A DNA stretch of 35,999 nucleotides from JBBQWT01 sp038210375 (GCA_038210375.1 JBBQWT010000030.1:1-35999), one strand, 5' to 3'. Shown: positions 1-8,078, numbered from the stretch's first letter. The notes: generated by a model from the sequence alone, not told the origin. Program-made: numbers and translations.

Positions 1-637
1 CTCGATTGGGTTCGGGGAATCGATCGGGCCACGGGTCGTGACTTGGATTTTCGGGATAGTTGTAAGGCCCCCCTGTAACAATCCCCGTGATACCCCTACC
101 CATTAGTGTTTGACGGTCTGCTGCTGCCCAACTACCGTTCCAGATCACATTATTGCCGAAAGAAAGTGGCGAGACTCCGAGGGCTTGCGCCGCCCAAGCA
201 GAGGTCTGATAAGCCCGGAACTCGTACTGGAATAAATCCATAGCGGTAGCTGGATTCTGGGACCGCCCTAACGGGTCTTGGTAGTCTCCGATGTGCGTAC
301 TTTCGTGGGCACCATTGATCGCCATTCCGTTCAAATCGCTGTTACCAGCCTTCGACATGTCGAATCTCACATCAAAACCGCTGTACGAACTTGTCGCTGA
401 GTCGAAATGTGCGTCAGTTGTAGCAGCAGCCGTACCAGCAATCGCACCGAAACTCACGTTGACCTTGTTGCCGTCGTTCTCAGTGCCCATCGCGCCCAGC
501 GCATGCTCAAGACGAGTCTTCTGGTCGCTGTCTTTCATCTTGTCCACTTTATTTTGCAGCTTTTCCAGCCCCTCCTTCAGACGCGTGGCTGACTTCTGGC
601 ACCCTCTGTTATCCCCACAGTTAACATTGTAGAGGCC
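1..637 (-). CDS. RHS-associated C-terminal module with HExxH metallopeptidase motif (partial, no clear start)
   Basis: An uninterrupted minus-strand reading frame runs off the left edge of the window, so the C-terminus is missing. It begins around GLYNVNCGDN and carries AHESTHIGDYQD, with HESTH at 293-307, followed about 25 residues later by YEFRAY. HExxH plus a downstream ExxAY glutamate is the zinc-ligand pattern of gluzincin-like peptidases. The cysteine-rich opening and the EFRAYQTSAWAA stretch resemble C-terminal modules of acidobacterial RHS proteins; this is recalled family knowledge, not a search result. No ATG lies in frame upstream before the end of the secreted-protein gene at 730; the first in-frame ATG (536-538) would remove the Cys region. 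It may therefore be an orphan RHS tip cut from its core, or use an alternative start. An RHS core relic lies on the same strand at 1601-1669. A peptidase activity is inferred only. Confidence 0.5.
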
Positions 638-729
638 AGTTGGGAAACCAGGGGACAGACGGGACGTTTTTGAACTGCGGCGCGCAACGTGGCACCCCGT
701 CGTAGATGCAGATGGCGTGCATCGTAACG

Positions 730-1296
730 TTACTTCGGCAAATCGGCGACCCGAATAGTAACGCGAGAGCCCTTGTCGAAACGGAACCAGCGCAACCGTT
801 TGTCGGAAGCGTCGACCTCTCCCACATCGCGGGCGGAGGTCGGCGCGAACTCATACCCATAGTCCTTCTCTGAACCTCTGTATGGCCACATATCTATCCT
901 TCCTGGATAGCCAGAACGAAAAGCCCATTTCCCAACTTGGACCTTATCTTTGCCGAACTGGAACGACGCACGTCCGATACCCTTGAGTGGCTTCAATTCG
1001 ATGACGCCGATTTGCTTGCGAACATTGGCAGATCGGAACGACCCCGATCCGTCAGCTTGGAAGTAGGACTCATAACTCGCCTTCCCAGTTCCGACTTCCT
1101 TCCCCGGTTCGATAGTGGTGAACCGGACAGCCCCGACCACGCGCCCCTTTCTGACCAGCATGAACACGCCTTTGGGAGCAAGCACTTCTCCCGGCCCTAC
1201 CACGAACTGATCGGTGTCTGGCTGGGCCATTTGTCCCTGAGTGAACAGAACACCCGACAGCGCTCCAACAACCGCGATCCAAGATAGTTTGTTCAT
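730..1296 (-). CDS. Secreted hypothetical protein, 188 aa
   Basis: Not recognised as a named family. The start is the ATG at 1294-1296, which follows AAAGGAG by 8-9 bases; an upstream in-frame extension would read through the MITE at 1374-1602 and is not believable. The first 25 residues are a signal peptide (basic MNK, hydrophobic core, then QGQMAQ). The mature part is basic and rich in beta-type sequence, with no cysteines and no visible catalytic motif. It sits between a MITE upstream and the RHS-associated HExxH module immediately downstream on the same strand. Its position next to an RHS C-terminal module makes an effector-partner or immunity-type role possible, but nothing in the sequence shows this. 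Confidence 0.7.
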   Translation of the reverse strand: MNKLSWIAVVGALSGVLFTQGQMAQPDTDQFVVGPGEVLAPKGVFMLVRKGRVVGAVRFTTIEPGKEVGTGKASYESYFQADGSGSFRSANVRKQIGVIELKPLKGIGRASFQFGKDKVQVGKWAFRSGYPGRIDMWPYRGSEKDYGYEFAPTSARDVGEVDASDKRLRWFRFDKGSRVTIRVADLPK

Positions 1297-1373
1297 CACA
1301 TGATCTCCTTTGTCTCTAGTAACCGATCTACGTCTGCTTGGGCTCGGGTTCAGGTGGTGGAGGTGGTGGGGGC

Positions 1374-1602
1374 GGGTGGCCCATAAGATTAGGGTGCCCC
1401 ACTTCATTGCGGCACGCAATGAGTGGGCGAGACATGCTCAACCCCAACCGCTTGGGTCTCAAATGAATCGGCTTTGCAGGTGTTTGGATCCCCGACATTG
1501 CTAGAAGATAACATCGGTCTTCACCAGATCGGAAGTATCCCGCAAAAGGGACATACATTTCGCTGAAAGATCTCTCGCCCTAACCGAGCGGAGCACCCGG
1601 CA
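1374..1602 (+). repeat. MITE-like element, copy 1 (right end lost)
   Basis: About 228 bp closely matching 2547-2770. It starts with the same 27-base terminal sequence (GGGTGGCCCATAAGATTAGG then GTGCCCC) and shares the internal blocks CAACCGCTTGGGTCTCAAAT (with one change in copy 2), AACATCGGTCTTC and GGGACATACATTTCGCTGAA. The right terminal repeat is missing: homology stops at CACCCGGC and RHS core sequence begins at the next base. This copy also has an extra hairpin just inside the left end (about 1399-1428, arms CCCACTTCATTGC and GCAATGAGTGGG), absent from copy 2. The stretch 1297-1373 between the repeat and the gene at 730-1296 holds a G-rich run (1352-1379) and the ribosome binding site of that gene. 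Confidence 0.75.
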
Positions 1603-1669
1603 ATTCGTCTTCGTAGTTATCGGCGCGGGCGATGCGTTTGCCCCCGGCATCGATGTAATCACTCCAGTC
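1601..1669 (-). pseudogene. Relic of an RHS core (23 codons)
   Basis: Read on the minus strand from 1669, this stretch encodes DWSDYIDAGG followed by KRIARADNYEDEL. The intact RHS fragment at 22.3 kb encodes DWSDYIYAVGKRIARADNYE followed by DEL at the matching place, and the DNA is also strongly alike (about 58 of 69 bases by eye). This is the segment of an RHS protein just before the core. It has no start, is cut at the MITE on one side and starts about 30 bases after the stop codon of the secreted orphan gene on the other. It shows that the island at 1-2770 once carried an RHS gene in minus orientation. Confidence 0.8.
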
Positions 1670-1699
1670 GGCGGCGTGGAACCCACCGCATTGCGTTGC

Positions 1700-2533
1700 C
1701 TAAATTTCGTCGTAATTCAAATCTTCTACATCTCTCCACTTAACCTGTTCACCGCTTTGAAGCTTGTTTATAAGGATTCTAATTACCTTGCCTTGGACTG
1801 GCGTGAGATTTTTCTGTTTTTCAATCTTGGTCAGCAAAGGTACAAAATCTTTCCTGGAGCTACGACTTAAAAGCGCAATTGCATAGAGGCTTTCTGAGAC
1901 AAATCTAGGATGCTTAAGGACTCTCTTCAACTGTGGGTCGATGCTGGAAAGAGGGCGTTCAAATAAAATACTTGCCGGCTCTGCGAGCCCGCCACTAGAC
2001 ATTTCCGTGGAAAGGATCTTCGCCAGATCATCGTCTCCTATGGCAGGCTCCAGCAATAGATTCCATTTCCTATCACGAAGGGCCCCATCGGATGGGATCG
2101 CAGGAGAGCCGGCGATGAGGGGGAACAACTGCCGTATTACTCTTCCGAACAGGGCCCTGTGCCGCATAGCGAACTCCCGTTCTTCTTCGAGCTCCATTTC
2201 CTCCTGAGGGTTATCGGCCCCAGGCACTCGAGCATGTGTGCCAGTAGATTGTCGCAATAGGGTACTGTGCATGATCTTCGTTACAAAAAGTTCGAAATGC
2301 ATGCGTATCTCACAGTCAGGCACCAGCTTTGGGCCGAGAATGACGAAGTTCGACAGCCTCCTTCCCTTCACCGCTCCATATTGATCCAGGAGTTTGAGTT
2401 CTTGGGGGGTCAAAGACAGACTCTCTTTAGCCGCTAGCGCGCAGGAATCAGACGCTCCTTGAAATCCGTGTGCAGTTGTACAGAGGGAGACAAGAATCAA
2501 CATGCTATAGATTCGCAGCATAAGAGTGTTCAT
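1700..2533 (-). CDS. Secreted orphan protein, 277 aa, flanked by MITE copies
   Basis: Not recognised. Residues 1-24 form a signal peptide (MNTLMLRIYSMLILVSLCTT then AHG). The rest is mostly helical, with two cysteines and a charged stretch near residue 115 (EEMELEEERE). The C-terminal part (LYAIALLSRSSRKDFVPLLT then KIEKQK) loosely resembles the end of the secreted orphan at 24051-24821. The start ATG is only 13 bp from the terminal repeat of MITE copy 2 and has a weak ribosome binding site, so the native promoter may have been lost. The gene lies between two MITE copies in the same orientation. Composition is richer in A+T than the neighbouring metabolic genes. Possible cargo or immunity-like partner of a lost RHS gene; this is inference. 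Confidence 0.7.
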   Translation of the reverse strand: MNTLMLRIYSMLILVSLCTTAHGFQGASDSCALAAKESLSLTPQELKLLDQYGAVKGRRLSNFVILGPKLVPDCEIRMHFELFVTKIMHSTLLRQSTGTHARVPGADNPQEEMELEEEREFAMRHRALFGRVIRQLFPLIAGSPAIPSDGALRDRKWNLLLEPAIGDDDLAKILSTEMSSGGLAEPASILFERPLSSIDPQLKRVLKHPRFVSESLYAIALLSRSSRKDFVPLLTKIEKQKNLTPVQGKVIRILINKLQSGEQVKWRDVEDLNYDEI

Positions 2534-2546
2534 CTCTATTCAGGGC

Positions 2547-2770
2547 GGGTGGCCCATAAGATTAGGGTGCCCCGAGACAGGCTCAACCCCGACCGCTTGG
2601 GTCTCAAATGAATCGGCGTTGAAGGTGTATGGTTCCCCGACATAGCTAGAAGATAACATCGGTCTTCATCAGATCGGAAGTATCCCGCAAAAGGGACATA
2701 CATTTCGCTGAAAGATATCTCGCCCACCCTAACCGAGCGGGGCACCCGGCACCCTAATCGTGTAGGCCAC
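2547..2770 (+). repeat. MITE-like element, copy 2 (complete, with terminal inverted repeats)
   Basis: A 224-bp element with both ends present. The left end is GTGGCCCATAAGATTAGGGT then GCC (from 2549). The right end, 2748-2770, read in reverse complement is GTGGCCTACACGATTAGGGT then GCC, so 20 of 23 positions match. No transposase is encoded inside. No clear target-site duplication is seen. It fills most of the 306-bp gap between the secreted orphan gene and the oxidoreductase gene; 2771-2839 shows nothing recognisable. Together with the copies at 1374-1602 and 24862-25090 it fits a miniature inverted-repeat element moved by an enzyme encoded elsewhere. Confidence 0.8.
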
Positions 2771-2839
2771 TAGCCTTTTTCCCCACAATGTATTCGCGAA
2801 CGGCCCGCGTTCTTTCGCGCGTAACTTAGCAGTCATCGA

Positions 2840-3925
2840 TTAGGAGTCAAATAGTTGCTCATCGGGCTTAAGGATAAAATGAGTGCTAACGCTCTCAACT
2901 GATTTTTGTGAGCACATTGCTTTCAGTTCAGAAACGTTGGCGTAAGTGTTCTCATGTTCCAAAGTTATGACTACCTTTCCTCGAGCGTGGCCTTGTTCCA
3001 GATAGCGGATAGCCTCCGACGTTTCACCCAAGCTGTAACACCTGTCGATGACCGGTATGACCTTCCCGGCTTCCATGAACTTGCCCAATATGAGCAAGTC
3101 CTCTCTGCAAAGTTTCGCCATACACGAGACGAACTTCTGGCTCACGAAGCGTGACACGATGAGTTGAGTGATTTGACGACCAAGAAGGCCGATCATTGAC
3201 CCTTTGAAGCCGATAATGCCGGCCCCGACGTATGTTCCCCTTGGAGCCAGGGCGGCCCTGAGCGATGAGAATGAATGATTAGCCACGAGGTCGAAAATCA
3301 GGTCGTAATGGGGTGCGCTTTTCGTGAAATCCTCCTGGGTGTAATCAATGACGTGATCCGCGCCGATGGATCGGACCATTTCAACGTTCCCCGTGCTGCA
3401 CACACCAGTAACTTCCGCGCCTAGCAATTTGGCGATTTGCACGGCAAAAGTCCCAACACCTCCCGCCGCACCGTTAATCAAGACTTTCTGCCCCGGCTGA
3501 ATCTTCCCCTTATCGCGCAGGCCCTGCAAGGCGGTGATTCCCGCCAACGGTACAGAAGCCGCTTGCTCAAACGACGCATGATCCGGCTTTATTACCAATG
3601 CCGACGCGGAAGCACACGCATACTCGGCGAAGGCCCCACCGCACAAGCCGAACACCGCGTCGCCAGGCTTGAACAGCGTTATGTTGCCGCCGGCCGCTTC
3701 GACCTGGCCCGCCACATCACGCCCCGGCCGATCGATCTTTTGCTTGCTGCGCGCGGACAGTAAGCGACGCAGAAACGGGTGTCTCACCAAGTGCGCGTCC
3801 AGGGGATTGACGGAAGCCGCGCAGACTCTGATCAGGACTTCATCGTCCCCGGGAGTCGGCTTGTCGATCTCTACACACTTCACCAGATCGGATGAACCGG
3901 AGTCGGAATAGACGATTGCTTTCAT
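2840..3925 (-). CDS. NADPH:quinone reductase-like, medium-chain dehydrogenase/reductase
   Basis: A zinc-independent member of the medium-chain dehydrogenase/reductase family (361 aa from the ATG at 3923-3925; longer upstream readings give an Arg-rich tail that does not fit). It starts with the typical MKAIVYSDSGSSDLVKCVEI, has the GroES-like half (PGRDVAGQVEAAG, FKPGDAVFG) and then the nucleotide-binding Rossmann motif NGAAGGVGTFAVQIAK near residue 155. Such enzymes use NADPH to reduce quinones or enals. A tail of about 35 residues after the usual GKVVITLE end is longer than normal. It lies on the same strand as the secreted NTF2-like gene, with a divergent AraC regulator next to them that may control both. 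Substrate unknown. Confidence 0.88.
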   Translation of the reverse strand: MKAIVYSDSGSSDLVKCVEIDKPTPGDDEVLIRVCAASVNPLDAHLVRHPFLRRLLSARSKQKIDRPGRDVAGQVEAAGGNITLFKPGDAVFGLCGGAFAEYACASASALVIKPDHASFEQAASVPLAGITALQGLRDKGKIQPGQKVLINGAAGGVGTFAVQIAKLLGAEVTGVCSTGNVEMVRSIGADHVIDYTQEDFTKSAPHYDLIFDLVANHSFSSLRAALAPRGTYVGAGIIGFKGSMIGLLGRQITQLIVSRFVSQKFVSCMAKLCREDLLILGKFMEAGKVIPVIDRCYSLGETSEAIRYLEQGHARGKVVITLEHENTYANVSELKAMCSQKSVESVSTHFILKPDEQLFDS

Positions 3926-4109
3926 AGGGCTATCCAGGAAAGCCCGGCGATGACCTGGCCCGCGCTGTCGGACTTCTGCCATTGCCGAGCAACGGCGGCG
4001 AGACGGACTCTGCTCCCGGTTCGCCGCAGCCGCCCACATCTATTTGTTCATCATATGCCGCATCATCGGTTCCATGAATATCGCTTCACGTCATGGGGAT
4101 CGAGGATTT

Positions 4110-4604
4110 TCAGCGCGGCTTCTGGGGCAAGGCGACGGCGGCGGTCATCGCCGTTGTCTCTTGATGAGATGCCTTGAGCCATGGTTTGCCGCGTTTCACG
4201 TAAACAGCGCTCGCCCACACAGTTGGTATGGGTTTGCCGAAGCAGGTCCCATCCGTTGCAGCCTTATAGGTCACGAGCGCCGTTTTGGAGGTGAAAAACG
4301 TGACCTTGAAATCGGTGAGCGTATAGGAGATCACCTTACAAGGCATCTTAAAGAACAGGTCGGTGGCGGCGGCCTTTCCGAGAACGCCGATATAACCGAT
4401 CATGGAGCTATCATCGGACACATGGGCGTCGAAGAACTTCCCATCTTTGATCTTTAACGCCTCCCAGAACTGTTGTTCCGTACCAATTATGCCGGCTGCT
4501 TGTTTTTGTGCGTTGGACGGAGCGACGGTCGTTCTCGATGGTTCCTGAGAAGCCGCAAGGACAGTGGTTGCCACAAGAATCAGTAGAAGTGTTGGTATTC
4601 GCAT
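4110..4604 (-). CDS. Secreted NTF2-like (DUF4440/SnoaL-type) protein
   Basis: 164 aa. The ATG at 4602-4604 follows AAGGAGAACCA, a good ribosome binding site. Residues 1-18 are a signal peptide (MRIPTLLLILVATTVLAA). The mature part begins helically with TEQQFWEALKIKDGKFFDAH, then strands such as VISYTLTDFKVTFFTSKTAL and a C-terminal PTVWASAVYVKRGKPWLKAS. This order is typical of the cone-shaped NTF2-like fold of DUF4440/SnoaL-like proteins, often small-molecule binders of unknown activity. It shares orientation with the oxidoreductase downstream, separated by 184 bp, and is divergent from the AraC regulator 110 bp away. Confidence 0.8.
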   Translation of the reverse strand: MRIPTLLLILVATTVLAASQEPSRTTVAPSNAQKQAAGIIGTEQQFWEALKIKDGKFFDAHVSDDSSMIGYIGVLGKAAATDLFFKMPCKVISYTLTDFKVTFFTSKTALVTYKAATDGTCFGKPIPTVWASAVYVKRGKPWLKASHQETTAMTAAVALPQKPR

Positions 4605-4714
4605 TGGTTCTCCTTTTCAAGGACTGATACGTTTACTCTAGACATGGCGGGAACCAATGAACATCACTCTACGCATCAAAAACATGTCCGTAAGTTGCAA
4701 GGAGCCGGAAAGAG

Positions 4715-5779
4715 ATGCCTAACCCGACGGTGGCTGCGGGCTATCCCAAGGCATTTCTGGATTTCGCGGTCTCGAGAGGCGCTGATCGTCGGCTGCTGAT
4801 CGAGAGATCGCATGTCCGTCTTGACGATCTCAAGGACCAGGATAAGCGAATCCCCCTGGCTGATTACCTGGCGTTGCTGAAAGCAGGCATCGAGTTGTGT
4901 AAGGAACCTGCTCTATCTCTGCTATTTGGTGAAGCGGTCAATATGCAGGATATGTCAATCGTGGGGCTGATGGGTGAGGCATTCGACAGCATGGAATCAG
5001 GGCGCCAGCAGATGAACCGCTATTTCCCTCTGACACTGGATATGGACGACGGCGGAACCACAGAAGCAATCGAGTTCATCCGTGAACATGGCGATGTCTG
5101 GATGAAATTCACAAGTAACGTTTACGCCGATCATCCGATTCTGACGGAAGCAGGTTTCGCGCGTGGTGTGTGCGGTGCTCGGGCAATGTTGGCATCCATG
5201 CCGGGTCTCGTGAAGCGGCCTTTTCTCAAGGCGATCCGCCTCACTCACCAGGAGCCGGGCTACCGCGTCGAATACGACCGTATCTTTGGCGTGCCGCTGT
5301 TCTTCAACAGCCACATGAACGCCATGTTGATAGACGGAGCATTCCTGAAGATGAGGCTGCAGCGCACGAATCCGTATTTGTCAGAGATATTGAGGGCCCG
5401 GGCGGAGGCACTCCTCGAAAACCTGGAAAGCTCGAAATCCAACAGGGGCCGAGTCGAAGGCCTCTTAATTACCGTCTTGCACACCGGCGAGGCCAGCATG
5501 GACATGATCGCCGGAAAACTCGCGCTCAGCCGTCAGACGCTTTTTCGCAAGCTGAAGGCGGAGGGCACAACCTATGAAAAGGTGTTAGACGAGTTGCGCC
5601 ACAAGTTGGCGCTTCACTACTTGAGCGAGAAGAAGATCTCGGCGAACGAGACGTCCTATCTTGTGGGCTTTTCCGACCCTGCCTCGTTCTCGCGTGCCTT
5701 TAAGCGGTGGACCGGAAATAGCCCCCGCACGATGGCGCGCGCGGGCCGTGGGGAACGCGGTCGAGACCAGGAACTGTAG
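4715..5779 (+). CDS. AraC-family transcriptional regulator with arabinose-binding-type N-terminus
   Basis: 354 aa. The N-terminal about 200 residues match the Arabinose_bd-type sensor region used by OruR-like regulators (RIPLADYLALLKAGIELCKE, HEPG-like HQEPGYRVEYDRIFGVPLFF). The C-terminal about 100 residues hold the two helix-turn-helix motifs of AraC proteins: MIAGKLALSRQTLFRKLKAE, and SYLVGFSDPASFSRAFKRWT followed by GNSPRT. The start ATG follows AAGGAGCCGGAAAGAG. It is transcribed away from the secreted NTF2-like gene and the quinone reductase-like gene, so these are the likeliest targets. The effector is unknown. Confidence 0.92.
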   Translation: MPNPTVAAGYPKAFLDFAVSRGADRRLLIERSHVRLDDLKDQDKRIPLADYLALLKAGIELCKEPALSLLFGEAVNMQDMSIVGLMGEAFDSMESGRQQMNRYFPLTLDMDDGGTTEAIEFIREHGDVWMKFTSNVYADHPILTEAGFARGVCGARAMLASMPGLVKRPFLKAIRLTHQEPGYRVEYDRIFGVPLFFNSHMNAMLIDGAFLKMRLQRTNPYLSEILRARAEALLENLESSKSNRGRVEGLLITVLHTGEASMDMIAGKLALSRQTLFRKLKAEGTTYEKVLDELRHKLALHYLSEKKISANETSYLVGFSDPASFSRAFKRWTGNSPRTMARAGRGERGRDQEL

Positions 5780-5937
5780 CCACAAGCGCTGCGCCAGGGC
5801 TGCGGTCTATGATGGCCGAGGCCAATAGTTAGCGCCCGCGGAACCACGTGATTAGCGCCCGATGTCTTGTGCGCGCTGGGGAGCGTCTGTATCATTAGCC
5901 CGGCTTCAGCTCCCACTTTCCGACAGGTGCCCCTCCC

Positions 5938-7152
5938 ATGAAAACGACTAGCCCCCCACATGCAATTCTGGCTCTTGCCCTTCTCGCCATGCTGTTCGCC
6001 GGATGCCAGCAGCCGGCTTCATCGAAGCCGCCGGAGGCCAGTGAAACCGCGCAGGCCCCGCCGCCGTTGAAGATCGGCGGCAGCGAGGTGGTTACTTTGC
6101 GCCGCGCCAAGACCGGCGACAATACTGTGCCCGAATTTCTTTCGGCCACGGTACTGCCGGGCCGCGGGATGAACCTTTTTGGCGTCACCGCCTACCTGCC
6201 GGGCAAGGGAGAGATCCAGGTCATCGACGCTCCCAAGACCCTGGCCGAAGCCGCGCAGATCTTTACCGGGCAGGGCGACGACGCCACCGGCAATAAAAGC
6301 TTCACCATCGGAGGCGCGTTTCTGGCGCCCTTCGCCAACCGCATCGTGGGAAAGGTTTCGCCCGACGGCAAAACCATCACCACCGAATGGCACGGCAGCG
6401 AAGTTACCCTGCCCGCTAACTGGAAGGGGAAATTACCTACCGCAACCCCGCACGCCATGCACGGCTTGATTCTGAACTCCAGCGCCAGCGACGTGAGCAC
6501 GACCCCGGTTGCCGACGGCCAGTCGGTCACGGGACAAATCCATGGCGGCGATTTCGACGGCCGCTGGTTTTCAAAGAACGACCTCACCATCACCGAGCAG
6601 TTGACCGGCAAGGCGGTGGACATCAGCGTTACGGTGAAGAACGTGGGCGACAAGGCGGAGCCGGTGGGCGTGGGATGGCATCCTTATTTCGCCATCCCCA
6701 GCGGTGACCGCACCCAGGCGCGGCTCTACATTTCGGGCGACCAGCGCACGGTAGTCAACAACTACGACGATGTATTTGCCACGGGAAAACTGGTTCCGGT
6801 GAAGGGCACGCCATTCGACTTCACCCGGCCCGGCGGCAATCCCCTGGGAAAACAATATCTCGACGACAACTGGACCAACCTGAAAAAAGATTCTTCGGGA
6901 AGCTCGGGGTCGGAGATCGTCGATCCCGCGGCGCATTACGGGTTGCGGATCGTGGCGGTATCGCCGCAAATCAACGCGGTGCAGGTTTACTCGCCGCCTG
7001 ACAAATCGTTCATCGCCCTGGAGCCGCAGTTTAATCTCAACGATCCGTTTGGCAAGGAGTGGAAGGGCCGCGACACCAGGATGGTCACGCTGAAACCGGG
7101 CGAGTCGGTCACCTGGAAGGTGCGGCTGGAACTGTTCGTGCCGGCTTCGTAG
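5938..7152 (+). CDS. Aldose 1-epimerase-like lipoprotein
   Basis: 404 aa. A strict lipobox LFAGC at residues 19-23 marks a lipoprotein anchored by Cys23, followed by a Pro/Ser/Ala linker. The rest has the galactose mutarotase fold: GGAFLAPFANRIVGK (usual sugar-binding NRI), HAMHGL, the catalytic-His motif GWHPYF, and LEPQFNLNDPF with the general-base Glu near the C-terminus. Known members interconvert alpha and beta aldoses; being on the membrane outside suggests action on periplasmic sugars. No sugar genes are adjacent, so the substrate is open. It ends 31 bp from a convergent gene. Confidence 0.9.
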   Translation: MKTTSPPHAILALALLAMLFAGCQQPASSKPPEASETAQAPPPLKIGGSEVVTLRRAKTGDNTVPEFLSATVLPGRGMNLFGVTAYLPGKGEIQVIDAPKTLAEAAQIFTGQGDDATGNKSFTIGGAFLAPFANRIVGKVSPDGKTITTEWHGSEVTLPANWKGKLPTATPHAMHGLILNSSASDVSTTPVADGQSVTGQIHGGDFDGRWFSKNDLTITEQLTGKAVDISVTVKNVGDKAEPVGVGWHPYFAIPSGDRTQARLYISGDQRTVVNNYDDVFATGKLVPVKGTPFDFTRPGGNPLGKQYLDDNWTNLKKDSSGSSGSEIVDPAAHYGLRIVAVSPQINAVQVYSPPDKSFIALEPQFNLNDPFGKEWKGRDTRMVTLKPGESVTWKVRLELFVPAS

Positions 7153-7197
7153 CCGTCTCGGGCTTTTTTCCGGCTCGCGGTTTTATTTTTTAGCCGG
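7151..7197. terminator. Possible bidirectional terminator between convergent genes
   Basis: A short GC-rich hairpin AGCC-GTCTCG-GGCT is followed by TTTTTT (7151-7169), and CCGGCT/AGCCGG arms (7170-7175, 7192-7197) surround a second T-rich stretch. Stems are short, so this is a weak call. It lies between the ends of two converging genes, partly inside the end of the minus-strand gene. Confidence 0.3.
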
Positions 7198-8016
7198 AGA
7201 AGCTTCGTCGTTCGCCTTCGGCTTGCGGTGGGTTCGCGGAGCGATGGGACTGGCCTGTTCGATCCGCCAGATAGGACCGCCCTCAAATAACTGGCCTTCT
7301 TCGCCAACGAAGGCCGGAACCTCTCCGGTGGCGAGCCATAGGTGGATGTCAGCCGGTTGCTTGCCTATCAGGGGAGCGACCACCCCGGCGATGCCGCCAA
7401 TCTCTATTTTCACCACATAGTGAATGGCTTTGCGGCGGAGCGTGCCCGCGGTAAACGATTCCTCCCCCGCGGAACTGATTTGCAATTTCACAATGCGGGG
7501 CTTGGGAGACGCAACCACCTCGGACAGGGTAGCCGGCGTGTTGCTTCCTATGTTCCCCAGCAGGATGAGGAGATTGCCGTTAGCGACGTCATCAGGCAGG
7601 GTGAGTTGTTCATGGGCGGTCTTGACCTTGCCATCATCGCCGGTGGTGCTGGCTGTGAACTGGCCAGTGGCGCCGTCGACGCGCATGTCACTCGCATGTT
7701 TGAATGCCGGTCCTTTTTGTTCCAGGTGATAGCTCAGCAATTGAAAAGTTCCGTGCTGGGAAAAGACCGCGGTCTCGTGGTGCACGGAGCCATCTCTGAA
7801 GCGGAGTATCAGTTGCGAGGTCACGCGTTCGCCGCGAGCCACCGTAATCTGGTCGCCGTTCGCAAGTAGCTTGCCCGACAAGCTGCGCACCACCAGGTAG
7901 CCATGCTGCTCCCCGACAGTGTGGCGCACCTTCACCGGGTCCGCGGAGGCGCCGCCTGGCACAAGCGCGGCGCAAGCAATGAGCATGAGACCCCGGGCAA
8001 TTCGCAACAGTGTCAT
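7183..8016 (-). CDS. Secreted hypothetical protein, 277 aa
   Basis: Not assigned to a named family. Residues 1-25 form a signal peptide (RIARGLMLIACAALVPGGAS). The mature protein is dominated by beta-type sequence, including SQLILRFRDGSVHHETAVFS and IHYVVKIEIGGIAGVVAPLI, and ends in a basic/Pro tail (HRKPKANDEASPAKK). The layout, a lipid- or ligand-carrier-like beta sheet protein reporting conserved 'RFRDGS' and 'HYVVKIEIGG' strands, recalls DUF3108-type periplasmic proteins, but this is a weak likeness. Start chosen at the ATG preceding the signal peptide. It is convergent with the epimerase-like gene and 62 bp downstream of the metallo-hydrolase gene on the same strand. Confidence 0.72.
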   Translation of the reverse strand: MTLLRIARGLMLIACAALVPGGASADPVKVRHTVGEQHGYLVVRSLSGKLLANGDQITVARGERVTSQLILRFRDGSVHHETAVFSQHGTFQLLSYHLEQKGPAFKHASDMRVDGATGQFTASTTGDDGKVKTAHEQLTLPDDVANGNLLILLGNIGSNTPATLSEVVASPKPRIVKLQISSAGEESFTAGTLRRKAIHYVVKIEIGGIAGVVAPLIGKQPADIHLWLATGEVPAFVGEEGQLFEGGPIWRIEQASPIAPRTHRKPKANDEASPAKK

Positions 8017-8078
8017 CGGTAGCGACGGACCATCACGGGGTGTTGCAACCCTACCTCGGCATTGGTTGTTCTTTCCAA

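Noticed and set aside
1297..1419. Longer start for the secreted protein at 730-1296 (N-terminal extension with TLILWATRP)
   Set aside because: The extension reads through the MITE end; the same peptide appears wherever the repeat occurs. ATG 1294-1296 has a ribosome binding site and a signal peptide.
1501..1686. Minus-strand frame across the MITE/RHS junction as a gene
   Set aside because: Wrong frame for the RHS relic, no family likeness and no ribosome binding site.
1328..2745. Small minus-strand reading frames in MITE copies 1 and 2 that both start MYVPFAGYFRS and contain DRCYLLAMSG
   Set aside because: Similarity of the peptides follows from the repeat itself. Most differences between the copies change the amino acid, and copy 3 has a stop after eleven codons, so selection on a protein is not seen.
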